The notes beneath the pieces were generated by a model. That model saw nothing but the letters and a program-made list of their open reading frames with translations. It was not told the DNA's origin and made no database searches. A stretch of DNA of 64,000 nt from Verrucomicrobia bacterium S94 (GTDB taxonomy: Bacteria; Verrucomicrobiota; Kiritimatiellia; Kiritimatiellales; Pontiellaceae), in contig CP036201.1 in assembly GCA_004299845.1 (NCBI GenBank), positions 3,782,001-3,846,000 on the forward strand. The letters run 5' to 3'. Shown here in pieces: positions 51,290 to 60,313 of the stretch (positions within the stretch are counted from its first letter, which is position 1; each line of letters begins with the position of its first letter). The position numbers and the translations under genes are program-made.

Positions 51290-52176
51290 ATGAGCAAAGT
51301 AAAAACAGCCGTAACCCAGATGACCTGCAGCGAGGATTCCGCGGCCAATGTCGACAAGGCGGAAAAACTCGTCCGCGAAGCCGCAGCACAGGGCGCACAG
51401 ATTATTCTCCTTCAGGAGCTCTTTGAAGGACCCTATTTCTGCAAACTGCAGAAGGATGAATATTTTTCCTGTGCTCATGAAGCCACGCTTGACGATCCGC
51501 TCCTGAAGCGTTTTTCAAATCTGGCGAAGGAACTCCGCGTGGTGCTTCCGGTCAGCTTTTTCGAACGCGCCGGCAAAGCCGCGTATAACTCGATGGCGAT
51601 GATGGATGCTGACGGCACGATGATGGGCATCTACCGGAAAATACATATTCCGCAGGGGCCGGGCTACGAGGAGAAATACTATTTTGCCCCGGGTGATCTC
51701 GGCTTCAAGGTCTGGGATACGGCCTACGCCAAAATCGGTGTCGGCATCTGCTGGGACCAGTGGTATCCGGAAACCGCGCGCTGTCTGGCGCTGTTGGGTG
51801 CCGACCTGCTGCTCTATCCGACCGCGATCGGTTCCGAGCCGCGAGCGCCGGGCTATGATTCGTCCGATCACTGGGCCGTACACAGATCGGCCACGCGGCC
51901 GCCAATCTCATTCCGGTCTGCGCCTCAAACCGGATTGGAACCGAGCGGGATGAAGATGTGGAGATGACCTTTTACGGCCGCTCGTTTATTGCCGATGAAA
52001 CAGGCGAGCTGATCGTTGATGCCGACCGCGATACCGAGGGGATCTGGATGGCGGCATTTGATTTTGAGGCATTGCGCAATTTCCGCTCAGGCTGGGGCTT
52101 TTTCCGCGACCGCCGGCCGCAGCATTACGGCACGCTTTTAACCCACGACGGCGTGAACCGCGTTGCTGGAATCTGA
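51290..52176 (+). pseudogene. aguB: N-carbamoylputrescine amidase, frame broken at a G run
   Basis: Two overlapping frames make one nitrilase-family enzyme of about 295 residues. The Glu-Lys-Cys triad is seen: LLQELFEGPYFC, YRKIHIPQG and GVGICWDQWYPE; the last with the ELFEGPYF(C/F) segment is typical of AguB. AguB turns N-carbamoylputrescine into putrescine, ammonia and CO2. The first frame ends wrongly after DSSDHWAVH; one more G in the run at 51873-51875 gives DSSDHWGRTQIGHAAANLIPVCASNRIGTE, as the family requires. It is either a sequencing error or an inactive gene. Its partner aguA is at 56807. Confidence 0.85.
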
Positions 52177-52198
52177 GTTTTACAGAGAGGATGATGCT

Positions 52199-53218
52199 AT
52201 GGACTTAAAGGTATTTGCAGTTTGTAAGAGCTACGGTGAGGTGGAGGCGTTGAAATATGTCGACCTCAAAGTTGAAACGGGGGAGTTCTTTACCTTGCTG
52301 GGCCCGTCCGGCTGCGGTAAAACCACACTGCTGCGTGTGATTGCCGGTCTCGAAATGGCCGACAGCGGAATGGTGATGCTCGGCGGCGAAGCCATCACCT
52401 GGAAGCCGGCCAACGAGCGTCCGGTGAATACCGTGTTCCAGAGCTACGCCCTCTTTCCGCATCTCACGGTCACGGAGAATATCTGCTTCGGTCTGATGTC
52501 GCGCAAGATGCCGAAGGCCGACGCGCTGGCCAAAGCCGGAGAAATGCTCGATCTTGTGCAGCTCGAAGGTTTCGGTGACCGTAAACCGGATCAGATGTCC
52601 GGCGGGCAGCGCCAGCGCGTGGCGCTGGCCCGCGCTCTGGCCAACGAGCCGGAGCTGCTTCTGCTCGATGAACCGATGTCCGCACTTGATGCCAAGCTCC
52701 GGGTTCAGGTGCAGATTGAGTTGCGCCAGATTCAGCAGCGCCTCGAAAAAACCTTTATCATGGTCACGCACGATCAGCACGAAGCCCTTACGGTTTCCGA
52801 CCGCATGGCCGTCATGAATGTTGGAGAAGTGGCACAGATCGGCGATGTCCGCGAAGTCTACGACCGACCGAAAACCCGGTTTGTGGCAGACTTCCTTCAG
52901 GCCCAGAATTTTATCGAAGCCGAAAAAGTTTCGGACGGGTTGATCAGAACATCCTACGGCGACTGGCCGGTGGCTGATGATATTCCGTGGGAGAAAGGGA
53001 TGGTTACAGTGCGTCCCGAAAATATGAGCGTTACCGAAGACGCCTCGGCCTGCACTTTCAAAGGCCGTGTGCAGACTTCGCTCTACCGTGGCTGTTATCA
53101 GGAACTTTTCCTGGATAACGGCCTGCAGGTTGAAACCGAATCCGTCCGCCCGTTTGCCCGGGGCGAAGAAGTGATGGTTAACGTTCCGGCAGAATCGGTG
53201 GTGATGCTCAATGACTGA
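52199..53218 (+). CDS. potA: Spermidine/putrescine ABC transporter ATPase PotA
   Basis: 339 residues. Walker A LLGPSGCGKTTLLR, Q-loop VFQSYALFPHLTV, signature MSGGQRQRVALARAL, Walker B LLLLDEPMSALD, switch VTHDQHEAL. A C-terminal TOBE domain (MVTVRPENMSV...LYRGCYQELFLDNG) follows, as in PotA/PotG. The start at 52199 has GAGAGGATG upstream; the frame to 52163 overlaps the amidase. Its end overlaps potB by eight bases. Confidence 0.94.
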   Translation: MDLKVFAVCKSYGEVEALKYVDLKVETGEFFTLLGPSGCGKTTLLRVIAGLEMADSGMVMLGGEAITWKPANERPVNTVFQSYALFPHLTVTENICFGLMSRKMPKADALAKAGEMLDLVQLEGFGDRKPDQMSGGQRQRVALARALANEPELLLLDEPMSALDAKLRVQVQIELRQIQQRLEKTFIMVTHDQHEALTVSDRMAVMNVGEVAQIGDVREVYDRPKTRFVADFLQAQNFIEAEKVSDGLIRTSYGDWPVADDIPWEKGMVTVRPENMSVTEDASACTFKGRVQTSLYRGCYQELFLDNGLQVETESVRPFARGEEVMVNVPAESVVMLND

Positions 53219-54155
53219 AGAAAAAAACAATTCTGAAGAGCAGAAGCCTGACGGAAGCTATACCGTTTTCCACGGCGGGCTCCTGAAAAAGAAAGCGCTG
53301 ACCCGCCGCGGCATCGGTTTTGTTTCACCCGGCTTTATCTGGTCGCTGATCTTTCTGGTGATTCCCTGCCTGTCGCTGTTCATCGTCAGTTTTGCATCGC
53401 GCGGCGACTACGGCCAGATCGAGTGGAATTTCACCATCGATAACATGCGGCGCCTTGCCGGTTTCGGTTTTTTCGGCTGGTCGGCCGACAACCTGCTGAT
53501 TGTCTGGCGCAGTATTCTTGTGGCGTTGGTGACGACCTTCCTCTGCGTGGTGCTCTCTTATCCGCTGGCCTTTTTCCTGGCGAGCCGCCCGGATAAAACG
53601 CGCACCATCTGGCTGGCGCTGCTGCTGATTCCGTTCTGGACGAATCTGGTGATCCGCACCTATGCCTGGTTCCTGGCGCTGGCGCCGAATATGCCGCTTT
53701 CGCTGCTGCTGCAGAATATCGGTGCGATCGATCCCGGTGAGCCGCTCTATCCGAGCACGTTTGCGGTCTATCTCGGCATGGTTTCCATGTTTCTGCCGTT
53801 TGTTGCGCTGCCGCTCTACACGGCCGTTGAAAAAATGGACTGGGCGCTCGTCGAGGCTGCGCACGATCTCTATGCCAGCCGCTGGCGCGTGTTCCGCCAT
53901 GCCATTCTGCCGCAGACCATGCCCGGTCTTTCAGTGGGCATCACGCTCACGCTCGTTCCGGCGATGGGCATGTTTGTGGTGCCGGACATGCTGGGCGGTT
54001 CGCGCTACATGCTGATCGGCAACCTGATTCAGCAGCAGTTCGGCACCTCGCGCGACTGGCCGTTCGGCGCCGCGCTCAGCCTGGTGCTGATGCTGCTCAC
54101 CCTGTCCGCCCTGATGGCTTCGCGCCGTAAAGAACTCAAGAAAGCGGAGGCTTAA
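53211..54155 (+). CDS. potB: Spermidine/putrescine ABC transporter permease PotB
   Basis: 314 residues with six main membrane helices after a hydrophilic N-terminus of about 35 residues. Typical parts: FVSPGFIWSLIFLVIPCLSLFIVSF, LLIPFWTNLVIRTYAWFLAL and the EAA loop VEAAHDLYASRWRVFRHAILPQTMPGLSVGITLTLVPAMGMFVVPDMLGGSRYMLIGNLIQQQF. It pairs with PotC to form the channel. Two bases separate its stop from potC. Confidence 0.94.
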   Translation: MTEEKNNSEEQKPDGSYTVFHGGLLKKKALTRRGIGFVSPGFIWSLIFLVIPCLSLFIVSFASRGDYGQIEWNFTIDNMRRLAGFGFFGWSADNLLIVWRSILVALVTTFLCVVLSYPLAFFLASRPDKTRTIWLALLLIPFWTNLVIRTYAWFLALAPNMPLSLLLQNIGAIDPGEPLYPSTFAVYLGMVSMFLPFVALPLYTAVEKMDWALVEAAHDLYASRWRVFRHAILPQTMPGLSVGITLTLVPAMGMFVVPDMLGGSRYMLIGNLIQQQFGTSRDWPFGAALSLVLMLLTLSALMASRRKELKKAEA

Positions 54156-54157
54156 CC

Positions 54158-54964
54158 ATGAACCGCTGCTCAACCGGACATGTCATCAACTCCGGACTGA
54201 TTTTTATCTTTCTCTACATTCCGCTGCTCTGCGTGGCCATGTTCTCGTTCAACGCCAATAAGTTCGGCCTGACGTGGGACGGATTCACGCTCGACTGGTA
54301 CATCCAGATGTTCCGGAACGAGGTCATTCTTAAGGCCGCCTGGAACACCCTGCTGCTCGCCGTCGTCTCGACGATCATCTCGACTGTGCTCGGCACGATG
54401 CTCGCAATCGGCATGTACCGCTTCCCATGGAAGAAGAAAACCATGCGCAAGCTCGATACGCTGCTGCACCTGCCGGTGGTTACTCCGGACATCATCTTTG
54501 CGGTGGCGCTCGTGATTGCCTTCAGCGTGATCCGCCACTTTACCGGCCTGTTCGAACTCGGCATGCCGTCGATGATCGTCGGGCACGTGACCTTCCAGGT
54601 TTCGTTCGTAGCCCTCGTGGTGCGCGGGCGGCTTGAACTGATCGGGCATGATGTGGAAGAGGCGGCCTATGACCTGTATGCCGATCACAAGCGCGTGCTG
54701 TTCAAAGTGCTGCTGCCGCTGCTCAAGCCGGGTATTCTGGCCGGGGCGATGCTGGCCTTCACGCTGTCGCTTGACGATTTTGTGATCAGCTTCTTCACGG
54801 CCGGTCCGAAGTCGACCACACTGCCGCTGTTTATCTATTCGGCACTCAAGCGCGGTATCACGCCGGAGATCCATGCGCTCTCTACTGTCATCATGGTGCT
54901 GACCATTGTGCTGGTGCTCGTCATGCAGAAGTTTACGGCCAAAAACGGCGGGGAGATTCATTAA
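54158..54964 (+). CDS. potC: Spermidine/putrescine ABC transporter permease PotC
   Basis: 268 residues with six membrane helices. Family marks are IFLYIPLLCVAMFSFNANKFGLTWDGFTLDWYIQMFRN, PVVTPDIIFAVALVIAF and the EAA loop VEEAAYDLYADHKRVLFKVLLPLLKPGILAGAMLAFTLSLDDFVISFFTAGPKSTTLPLFIYSALKRGITPEIHALSTVIM. Last gene of the importer. Confidence 0.94.
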   Translation: MNRCSTGHVINSGLIFIFLYIPLLCVAMFSFNANKFGLTWDGFTLDWYIQMFRNEVILKAAWNTLLLAVVSTIISTVLGTMLAIGMYRFPWKKKTMRKLDTLLHLPVVTPDIIFAVALVIAFSVIRHFTGLFELGMPSMIVGHVTFQVSFVALVVRGRLELIGHDVEEAAYDLYADHKRVLFKVLLPLLKPGILAGAMLAFTLSLDDFVISFFTAGPKSTTLPLFIYSALKRGITPEIHALSTVIMVLTIVLVLVMQKFTAKNGGEIH

Positions 54965-54998
54965 ATGATCTGGAACGCTCAAAGACCGGATTGTGTCT

Positions 54999-55070
54999 GC
55001 ACCTCGCCTCCGCAGGGCCGGGCCCGACCGCCGGACGCGCCCGGGACGGCTCGGCGAGCCGCCTCTGCCG
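54999..55070. repeat. GC-rich REP-like palindrome between potC and the aminotransferase
   Basis: The 145-base gap holds CCTCGCCTCCGCAGGGCCGGGCCCGACC and then GGGACGGCTCGGCGAGCCGCC, with a GGCTC-GGC-GAGCC hairpin. The words (CTCGCCCTCC..GGG.CGGGAC) recall the REP-like elements in the CRISPR array, so it is probably the same family. The ribosome binding site AAGGAGAAA follows at about 55097. Confidence 0.5.
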
Positions 55071-55109
55071 ATGCACAGAATCTGAAGATAACATTTAAGG
55101 AGAAATAAC

Positions 55110-56456
55110 ATGCCAAGGAATATTGAAAACGCGAAAACAGAAGTACAATGGATCAACAATATTGTCTCTGGGAAAACCGAACTGACGCAGCAGGTTAAAG
55201 AGGAGATTTCGAGCAAGACGGTTGAGAACTTCCGCGATCACATTAACAAAGGATTTCTCGAATACCGCAAGTCCGCCACCATTGCCGGCGACTTTGCCAT
55301 GACCGAATGGTCGGGACAGGGTTCGATCATCACTGATATCCTCGGCCGGGAATTTATCGATATGCTCGGCGGCTACGGGCTCTACAGTCTGGGCATCCGC
55401 CACCCGAAAGTGGTGGAAGCGGTCAGTGCCCAGCTGCACCGCTCCCCGCAGTATTCGCAGGAACTGCTTGATCCGCTGCGTGCCCAGCTCGGTCGTGTAC
55501 TCGGCGAACTCACCCCCGGCGATATCCAATACGGCTTCTTTGCCAACTCCGGTACCGAAGGCGTGGAGGGCGCGCTGAAACTCGCCAAGCTTCACACCGG
55601 TAAAGCCGGCTTCATTTCCACCATCGGCAGCTTTCATGGCAAAACCGCCGGTTCGCTTTCCGTGATGGGCAAATCGGTATACCGTAAGCCGCTGCTGCCA
55701 CTGCTCGCCAACGTGAAATATGCGCCGTACGGCGATGCGGATGCGATGGAGGAAGAACTGAAAAAAGCCCAGATTGTCGGCGATGATATTGCGGGGATCA
55801 TTGTTGAGCCGGTGCAAGGCGAAGCCGGCGCGATTGTGCCGCCGGACGACTACTGGCCGCGTCTACGTGAAATGTGCGACCGCTACGGCGTGCTGCTCAT
55901 TGCCGATGAAGTGCAGACCGGTTTCGGCCGCGTCGGCGAAATCTTCGGGGTCGATTGCTGGGAGGTGGTACCCGACATCATGGCGTTCGGCAAAGCGCTC
56001 GGCGGCGGGGTGGTTCCGTGCAGCGGCTTTATGTCGACCGCCAAGGTCTGGGAATGCATGGAGCCCAATCCGTTTATGCACACCACCACCACCGGCGGCA
56101 ACCCGATCGCCTGTGCTTCGGCCCTCGCCGCCATCGGCGTGATGCTTGAAGAAGACACCCCGAAACAGTCCGCCGAAAAAGGCGTCTACATGACCGGCAA
56201 ACTCAATGAGCTGAAAGATAAGTATCCCGACGTGATCAATGAGATCCGCGGCAAAGGCCTGCTGATCGGCGTGGAGTTTGCCGACGGCGACGTAGGCTAC
56301 AAAGTAGTGGCCGGTATGTTCAAACGCGGCGTCCTGTGCGGCGGCACGCTCAACAATGCCCAGACCATCCGTATTGAGCCGGCGCTGACCGTGCCGTACG
56401 AGCTGCTCGACCAAACCGTTGAGATTATGGAAGAGGCCATCAAGGATCAGATCTAA
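55110..56456 (+). CDS. patA: Putrescine aminotransferase-type class III aminotransferase
   Basis: 448 residues, PLP class III. NENKTVQWINxx-like N-terminus (VQWINNIVSGKTELTQQVKEEISSKTVENFRDHINKGFLEYRKS), GFFANSGTEGVEGALKLAK, GSFHGKTAGSLSVMGKSVYRKPLLPLL, LLIADEVQTGFGRVG and MAFGKALGGGVVP with the PLP Lys are the pattern of PatA/YgjG. It moves the amino group of putrescine to 2-oxoglutarate and yields 4-aminobutanal. AAGGAGAAA precedes the start. An SMR transporter gene follows one base after its stop. Confidence 0.88.
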   Translation: MPRNIENAKTEVQWINNIVSGKTELTQQVKEEISSKTVENFRDHINKGFLEYRKSATIAGDFAMTEWSGQGSIITDILGREFIDMLGGYGLYSLGIRHPKVVEAVSAQLHRSPQYSQELLDPLRAQLGRVLGELTPGDIQYGFFANSGTEGVEGALKLAKLHTGKAGFISTIGSFHGKTAGSLSVMGKSVYRKPLLPLLANVKYAPYGDADAMEEELKKAQIVGDDIAGIIVEPVQGEAGAIVPPDDYWPRLREMCDRYGVLLIADEVQTGFGRVGEIFGVDCWEVVPDIMAFGKALGGGVVPCSGFMSTAKVWECMEPNPFMHTTTTGGNPIACASALAAIGVMLEEDTPKQSAEKGVYMTGKLNELKDKYPDVINEIRGKGLLIGVEFADGDVGYKVVAGMFKRGVLCGGTLNNAQTIRIEPALTVPYELLDQTVEIMEEAIKDQI

Positions 56457-56457
56457 G

Positions 56458-56793
56458 ATGAAATTCGGATGGATCATTCTGATGATTTCCATGCTGGCGG
56501 ATGTGGCCGCCAGCCTGCTGGCCAAGCAGGTCGACGGCTTTCGCCGACCGTTTCTGCTGGCGGCGGTGATCGGCGTATACATGGTTGCAATGGGGCTTTT
56601 CATGTATTGCATGAAGGTCCTGCCGATCGGGCCGGCATTTGCCATCTGGTCGGGTATTGGGATGGTGCTCATTGCCGTGCTCTCGATCTTCTTTTATCGC
56701 CAGATTCCCGACGGACCGGCCATTGTCGGAATGAGCCTGATTGTACTCGGAACCGTGGTGCTCAGCACCATGTCGAAGATGCAGGTGCACTGA
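56458..56793 (+). CDS. Small multidrug resistance (SMR) transporter with Asp in place of the key Glu
   Basis: 111 residues with four membrane helices, EmrE-like: WIILMISMLADVAASLLAKQVDGF, YMVAMGLFMYCMKVLPIGPAFAIWSGIGMVLIAVLS and SLIVLGTVVLSTMSK. The membrane acid of the first helix, Glu14 in EmrE and Glu13 in guanidine exporters (Gdx), is Asp15 here (LADVAAS). SMR proteins export cations; subtypes move guanidinium or spermidine (MdtJI). Between putrescine aminotransferase and agmatine deiminase, a polyamine or guanidinium cargo is likely. It starts right after the aminotransferase stop. Confidence 0.83.
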   Translation: MKFGWIILMISMLADVAASLLAKQVDGFRRPFLLAAVIGVYMVAMGLFMYCMKVLPIGPAFAIWSGIGMVLIAVLSIFFYRQIPDGPAIVGMSLIVLGTVVLSTMSKMQVH

Positions 56794-56806
56794 TTTGAGG
56801 AAAAAT

Positions 56807-57844
56807 ATGTTTACGATTGAAGAAACCAGAACTCCGAAAGCCGACGGCTTTCACATGCCTGCCGAGTGGCAGAAACATGAAGCCTGCTGGATGGCCTGGC
56901 CCTATGACGGCACCGCCTGGCGCGGGCACCACCGCGAGGCCAAGCACGCCGTGGCCACTCTGGCCAATGCGATCAGCGAATTCGAACCGGTCAAAATGCT
57001 GGTTCCGCCGGAGGTGCGTTCCGAAGCCGAGCGCTTTCTCGGCAAATACGTCGAGATTATCCCGTGCAAGCTCGACGATGCCTGGACGCGCGATACCTGC
57101 CCTTCATTCCTTATTGATCAGGAAGGCGGGCTGGCCGGCGTGAACTGGCGCTTTAACGGCTGGGGTGAAATGGAGTATGCCAATTGGGAGTCCGATAAAA
57201 AACTCGCCCGCCGTGTCTGCCGCAAAATTGATGTGCCGTGCTATAACGCGCCGATCATGAACGAAGGCGGGGCGATTCATGTGGACGGCGAAGGCACGGT
57301 GCTCTGCACCCGCGCAACAATCCTGAATGATAACCGTAATCCGGAAATGAGCGAGGAGAAGGTGGAGCAGATCCTCTGCGATTACCTCGGTGCGGAAAAG
57401 GTCATCTGGCTCGATCAGGGCTATGAACAGGATGAAACCGACGGTCATATTGATGTGGTAGCGGCTTTTGTTGCGCCCGGCAAGGTGATGCACCTCTCAA
57501 CTGGAAATAAGACCGACCCCAACTACGGCCGGTTTGAGCAGAACATGGCCTACCTCGAAAATCAGACCGATGCAAAAGGCCGGAAAATTGAAGTCATCCG
57601 CATGCCGCAGCCGTCGCTTTGGCTGGAGGAAGACCGACGGATTTCATGCAGTTATGTCAATTACTACCTCGCCAACGGCGCGGTATTTGTCCCGCTTTTC
57701 GATGATCCGGTGGATGAACTCGCTATTGAAATATTCAAAGAGCTCTACCCGGACCGCGAAATTGTCGATATGCCCGAGTGCGCCGCAATTTTTTACGGCG
57801 GCGGAGGCATCCACTGTATCACACAACAACAACCCGCCATTTAG
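56807..57844 (+). CDS. aguA: Agmatine deiminase
   Basis: 345 residues, pentein fold. It converts agmatine to N-carbamoylputrescine and ammonia. Family marks: FHMPAEWQKHEACWMAWPYDGTAWRG, DDAWTRDTCPSFLID, NWRFNGWG, NEGGAIHVDGEGTVLCT, ETDGHIDVVAAFVAPGKVM with catalytic His, SYVNYYLANGAVFVPLFDDP and GGGGIHCITQQQP with the catalytic Cys. The start at 56807 follows TGAGGAAAA. Works with the aguB-type gene 4.6 kb upstream. Confidence 0.96.
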   Translation: MFTIEETRTPKADGFHMPAEWQKHEACWMAWPYDGTAWRGHHREAKHAVATLANAISEFEPVKMLVPPEVRSEAERFLGKYVEIIPCKLDDAWTRDTCPSFLIDQEGGLAGVNWRFNGWGEMEYANWESDKKLARRVCRKIDVPCYNAPIMNEGGAIHVDGEGTVLCTRATILNDNRNPEMSEEKVEQILCDYLGAEKVIWLDQGYEQDETDGHIDVVAAFVAPGKVMHLSTGNKTDPNYGRFEQNMAYLENQTDAKGRKIEVIRMPQPSLWLEEDRRISCSYVNYYLANGAVFVPLFDDPVDELAIEIFKELYPDREIVDMPECAAIFYGGGGIHCITQQQPAI

Positions 57845-57924
57845 GAAATGGCTAAACACGAAGATACGAAAGACATGAATAACGAACACGCCTGAGCAGC
57901 TTCGTGCAGAAACAGAGAATAAAA

Positions 57925-59190
57925 ATGAAGGAAATGGAATATAGTTTATCAGGTGTCTGGACCCATGCATGCGATCACACTGTCGTGCGCGGCGAAGGGG
58001 TTCGGCTTTTTACCGATACCGGCAAATCGCTGCTCGATTTTACCAGCGGTATCGGCGTCAACAGCACCGGCCACTGCCACCCGAAAGTGTCGGCCGCCGT
58101 TGCGGAGCAGGCGCAGAATCTGCTCTTCAGCCAGATCAACTGTGTACGGCACAACAAGCTCTACGAGCTGGCCGACGAACTCAAGTCGGTGGTACCGCCG
58201 CACCTGAATAAATTTTTCTATGCCCAGTCCGGCGCCGAGGCCATCGAGGCGGCTGTCAAACTTGCAAAACATGCCGCCGGCAAGCCGAACATCATTGTGA
58301 TGCAGGGCAGTTTCCACGGCCGCACCCATATGGCCATGGCCATGACGACCAGCAAGACCGTCTACCGCCTGAAGTATCCCAACCTGCCATCCGGCGTTTA
58401 TGTGGCGCCGTATCCCTATGCCTATGCTTCGGGCCGCACGGAGGAAGAGGAAACCGCCTATGCTCTTCAGGCCCTGGAACTGGTGCTTAATACCCAGAGC
58501 GCACCGGCGGAAACCGCCGCCATTTTCGTGGAACCCGTACTGGGCGAGGGCGGCTACCTGCCCGCACCGCCCAACTATCTCAAAGGTCTGCGCGACATCT
58601 GCGATAAACACGGTATCCTGCTGGTCTGCGATGAAATCCAGACCGGCTTCGGCCGCACCGGGAAAATGTTTGCGCACGAGTACGACGATGTTAAGCCGGA
58701 CATCATGACCATGGCCAAAGGGATGGCTTCCGGCGCGCCTATTTCCGGCATCGCCTACCGCGAAGAGCTGGATGCCAAGTGGGGCAAAGGCACGCACGGC
58801 GGCACCTACGGCGGCAGTCCGCTCGGCTGCGCTGCGGCAATCTCCACCATCCGGGTCATCAAGGAAGAGGGCCTGGTGGAAAATGCCGTGGTGCGCGGCG
58901 AACAGCTGATGGCCGGGCTGAAGAAGCTTCAGCGCAACTATCCGTGTATCGGCGATGTGCGCGGCCGCGGCCTGATGATCGGTATGGAGCTGATGGCCGG
59001 CGATAAACCCGACACAGTCCTGCCGGGCAAACTGCTCAAGGAAGTGTATGCGCGCGACATGATGCTGCTTACCTGCGGGATCCGCCGCAATGTGGTGCGC
59101 TGGATTCCGCCGCTGGTGGTGACCGAAGCGGAAATCGATGAAGGCCTGAAGATCTTTGAAGAAGCGCTGGAGGCGGCGGTATGCATCTGA
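57925..59190 (+). CDS. gabT: 4-aminobutyrate aminotransferase-type class III aminotransferase
   Basis: 421 residues, PLP class III. VRGEGVRLFTDTGKSLLDFTSGIGVNSTGHCHPKV, FFYAQSGAEAIEAAVKLAKHAAGKPNIIVMQGSFHGRTHMAMAMTTSK, EPVLGEGGYLPAPPNYLKGLRDICDKHGILLVCDEIQTGFGRTGKMFA and MAKGMASGAPISG with the PLP Lys. GABA to succinate semialdehyde is the likely reaction in this pathway, though related enzymes act on ornithine or acetylornithine. The ATG at 57904 is an alternative start. Its end overlaps the dehydrogenase gene by ten bases. Confidence 0.83.
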   Translation: MKEMEYSLSGVWTHACDHTVVRGEGVRLFTDTGKSLLDFTSGIGVNSTGHCHPKVSAAVAEQAQNLLFSQINCVRHNKLYELADELKSVVPPHLNKFFYAQSGAEAIEAAVKLAKHAAGKPNIIVMQGSFHGRTHMAMAMTTSKTVYRLKYPNLPSGVYVAPYPYAYASGRTEEEETAYALQALELVLNTQSAPAETAAIFVEPVLGEGGYLPAPPNYLKGLRDICDKHGILLVCDEIQTGFGRTGKMFAHEYDDVKPDIMTMAKGMASGAPISGIAYREELDAKWGKGTHGGTYGGSPLGCAAAISTIRVIKEEGLVENAVVRGEQLMAGLKKLQRNYPCIGDVRGRGLMIGMELMAGDKPDTVLPGKLLKEVYARDMMLLTCGIRRNVVRWIPPLVVTEAEIDEGLKIFEEALEAAVCI

Positions 59191-60311
59191 TTCCCATGCC
59201 CGAAGTGTTCTGCGGCTCCGATGCGCTGGAGGCGCTGAGCAGCACACTGGCGCAGGTGAATGCGCAGCGCGTTTTCATTGTGACCGGTCCGCATGTTTCT
59301 CAAACGGACGGTTTTGCCGCAATGAAGGCGGTTGCGGAAATGGGCCGCGATGTCGCGGTGTTTAATGAAACGCAAGGCGATCCCTCGGTGGAGCAGGTCA
59401 CCGAAATGATTGCACAGGCGAAAGCATTCGGCGCGGATGCCGTGATCGGGATGGGCGGCGGCAGTCCGATCGATGCTGCGAAAGTGGTGGCGGCTGCGCT
59501 TTTCAATGATCGGAAAGTCGAGGAGATGGTTGGAACGGATTTGGTTCCGAACCGCTGTGCGCCGCTGTTCATTATTCCCACAACGGCCGGTACGGGATCG
59601 GAGGCGACGAATATTTCAATCCTGACCGACACCGAAGAGCAGATGAAGAAAGCGGTGATCTCGAATAATATCCTGCCGCATGCCGCTTTTCTAGTGCCGG
59701 AGCTGACGGTTTCCATGCCGCCGCGTATTACGTCGATGACCGGGATCGACGCATTCTGCCACGCCACGGAAGCCTATCTTTCCAAACGCCGGAATCCGTA
59801 CAGCGACGGCATGGCGCTCCGGGCGCTGGGTCTGATTGCCCGGTGGCTGGAAAAAGCCTGCAGTGAGCCGGAAAACCTCGAGGCGCGCGAGGGCATGCTG
59901 ATGGCGAGTTTTTTTGCGGGGCTGGCTTTCACCAACGCAAGTGTTACGGCGATTCACGCCTTTGCCTATCCGCTGGGCGGACGGTACCACACGCCGCATG
60001 GCATGGCCAATGCGCTGATGCTCGCGCCGGTTCTACGGCATAACCTGGACGGCAATGAAGAGCGTTTTGCGGACTTGTCGGAAGCCTTCTGCGGGATTCG
60101 CGATGCCGAAACGTTTGTGCCGCAGGTTCAGGCCCTTAAAAAAAATATCGGCCTGCCGATGTCGCTTGAAGATGCAGGCGTTCCGGAAGCCGATCTGGAA
60201 CCGATGGCCGAAGCGGTATTGGGGGTCACTCGGTTGCTGGAAGTGAATCCAAATCCCATCGGCATAAGCGATGCGTTGCGGATTTATCAGGAAGCATTCA
60301 AAGGAGAATAA
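59181..60311 (+). CDS. Iron-containing alcohol dehydrogenase
   Basis: 376 residues, group III (Fe) alcohol dehydrogenase. The NAD site is VIGMGGGSPIDAAKVVAAAL; PTTAGTGSEATN follows; metal ligands lie in DAFCHATEAYLSKRRNPYSDGMAL and IHAFAYPLGGRYHTPHGMANALML. Overlap with the GABA aminotransferase suggests a semialdehyde substrate, for example succinate semialdehyde reduced to 4-hydroxybutyrate, or 4-aminobutanal. This is inference from position. It starts at ATGCATCTG inside the end of the upstream gene. Confidence 0.88.
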   Translation: MHLIPMPEVFCGSDALEALSSTLAQVNAQRVFIVTGPHVSQTDGFAAMKAVAEMGRDVAVFNETQGDPSVEQVTEMIAQAKAFGADAVIGMGGGSPIDAAKVVAAALFNDRKVEEMVGTDLVPNRCAPLFIIPTTAGTGSEATNISILTDTEEQMKKAVISNNILPHAAFLVPELTVSMPPRITSMTGIDAFCHATEAYLSKRRNPYSDGMALRALGLIARWLEKACSEPENLEAREGMLMASFFAGLAFTNASVTAIHAFAYPLGGRYHTPHGMANALMLAPVLRHNLDGNEERFADLSEAFCGIRDAETFVPQVQALKKNIGLPMSLEDAGVPEADLEPMAEAVLGVTRLLEVNPNPIGISDALRIYQEAFKGE

Positions 60312-60313
60312 CC

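Noticed and set aside
54965-55109. Riboswitch-like leader before the putrescine aminotransferase
   Set aside because: The gap is GC-rich and hairpin-forming, but its words match REP-like elements and none of the aptamer cores that I know.
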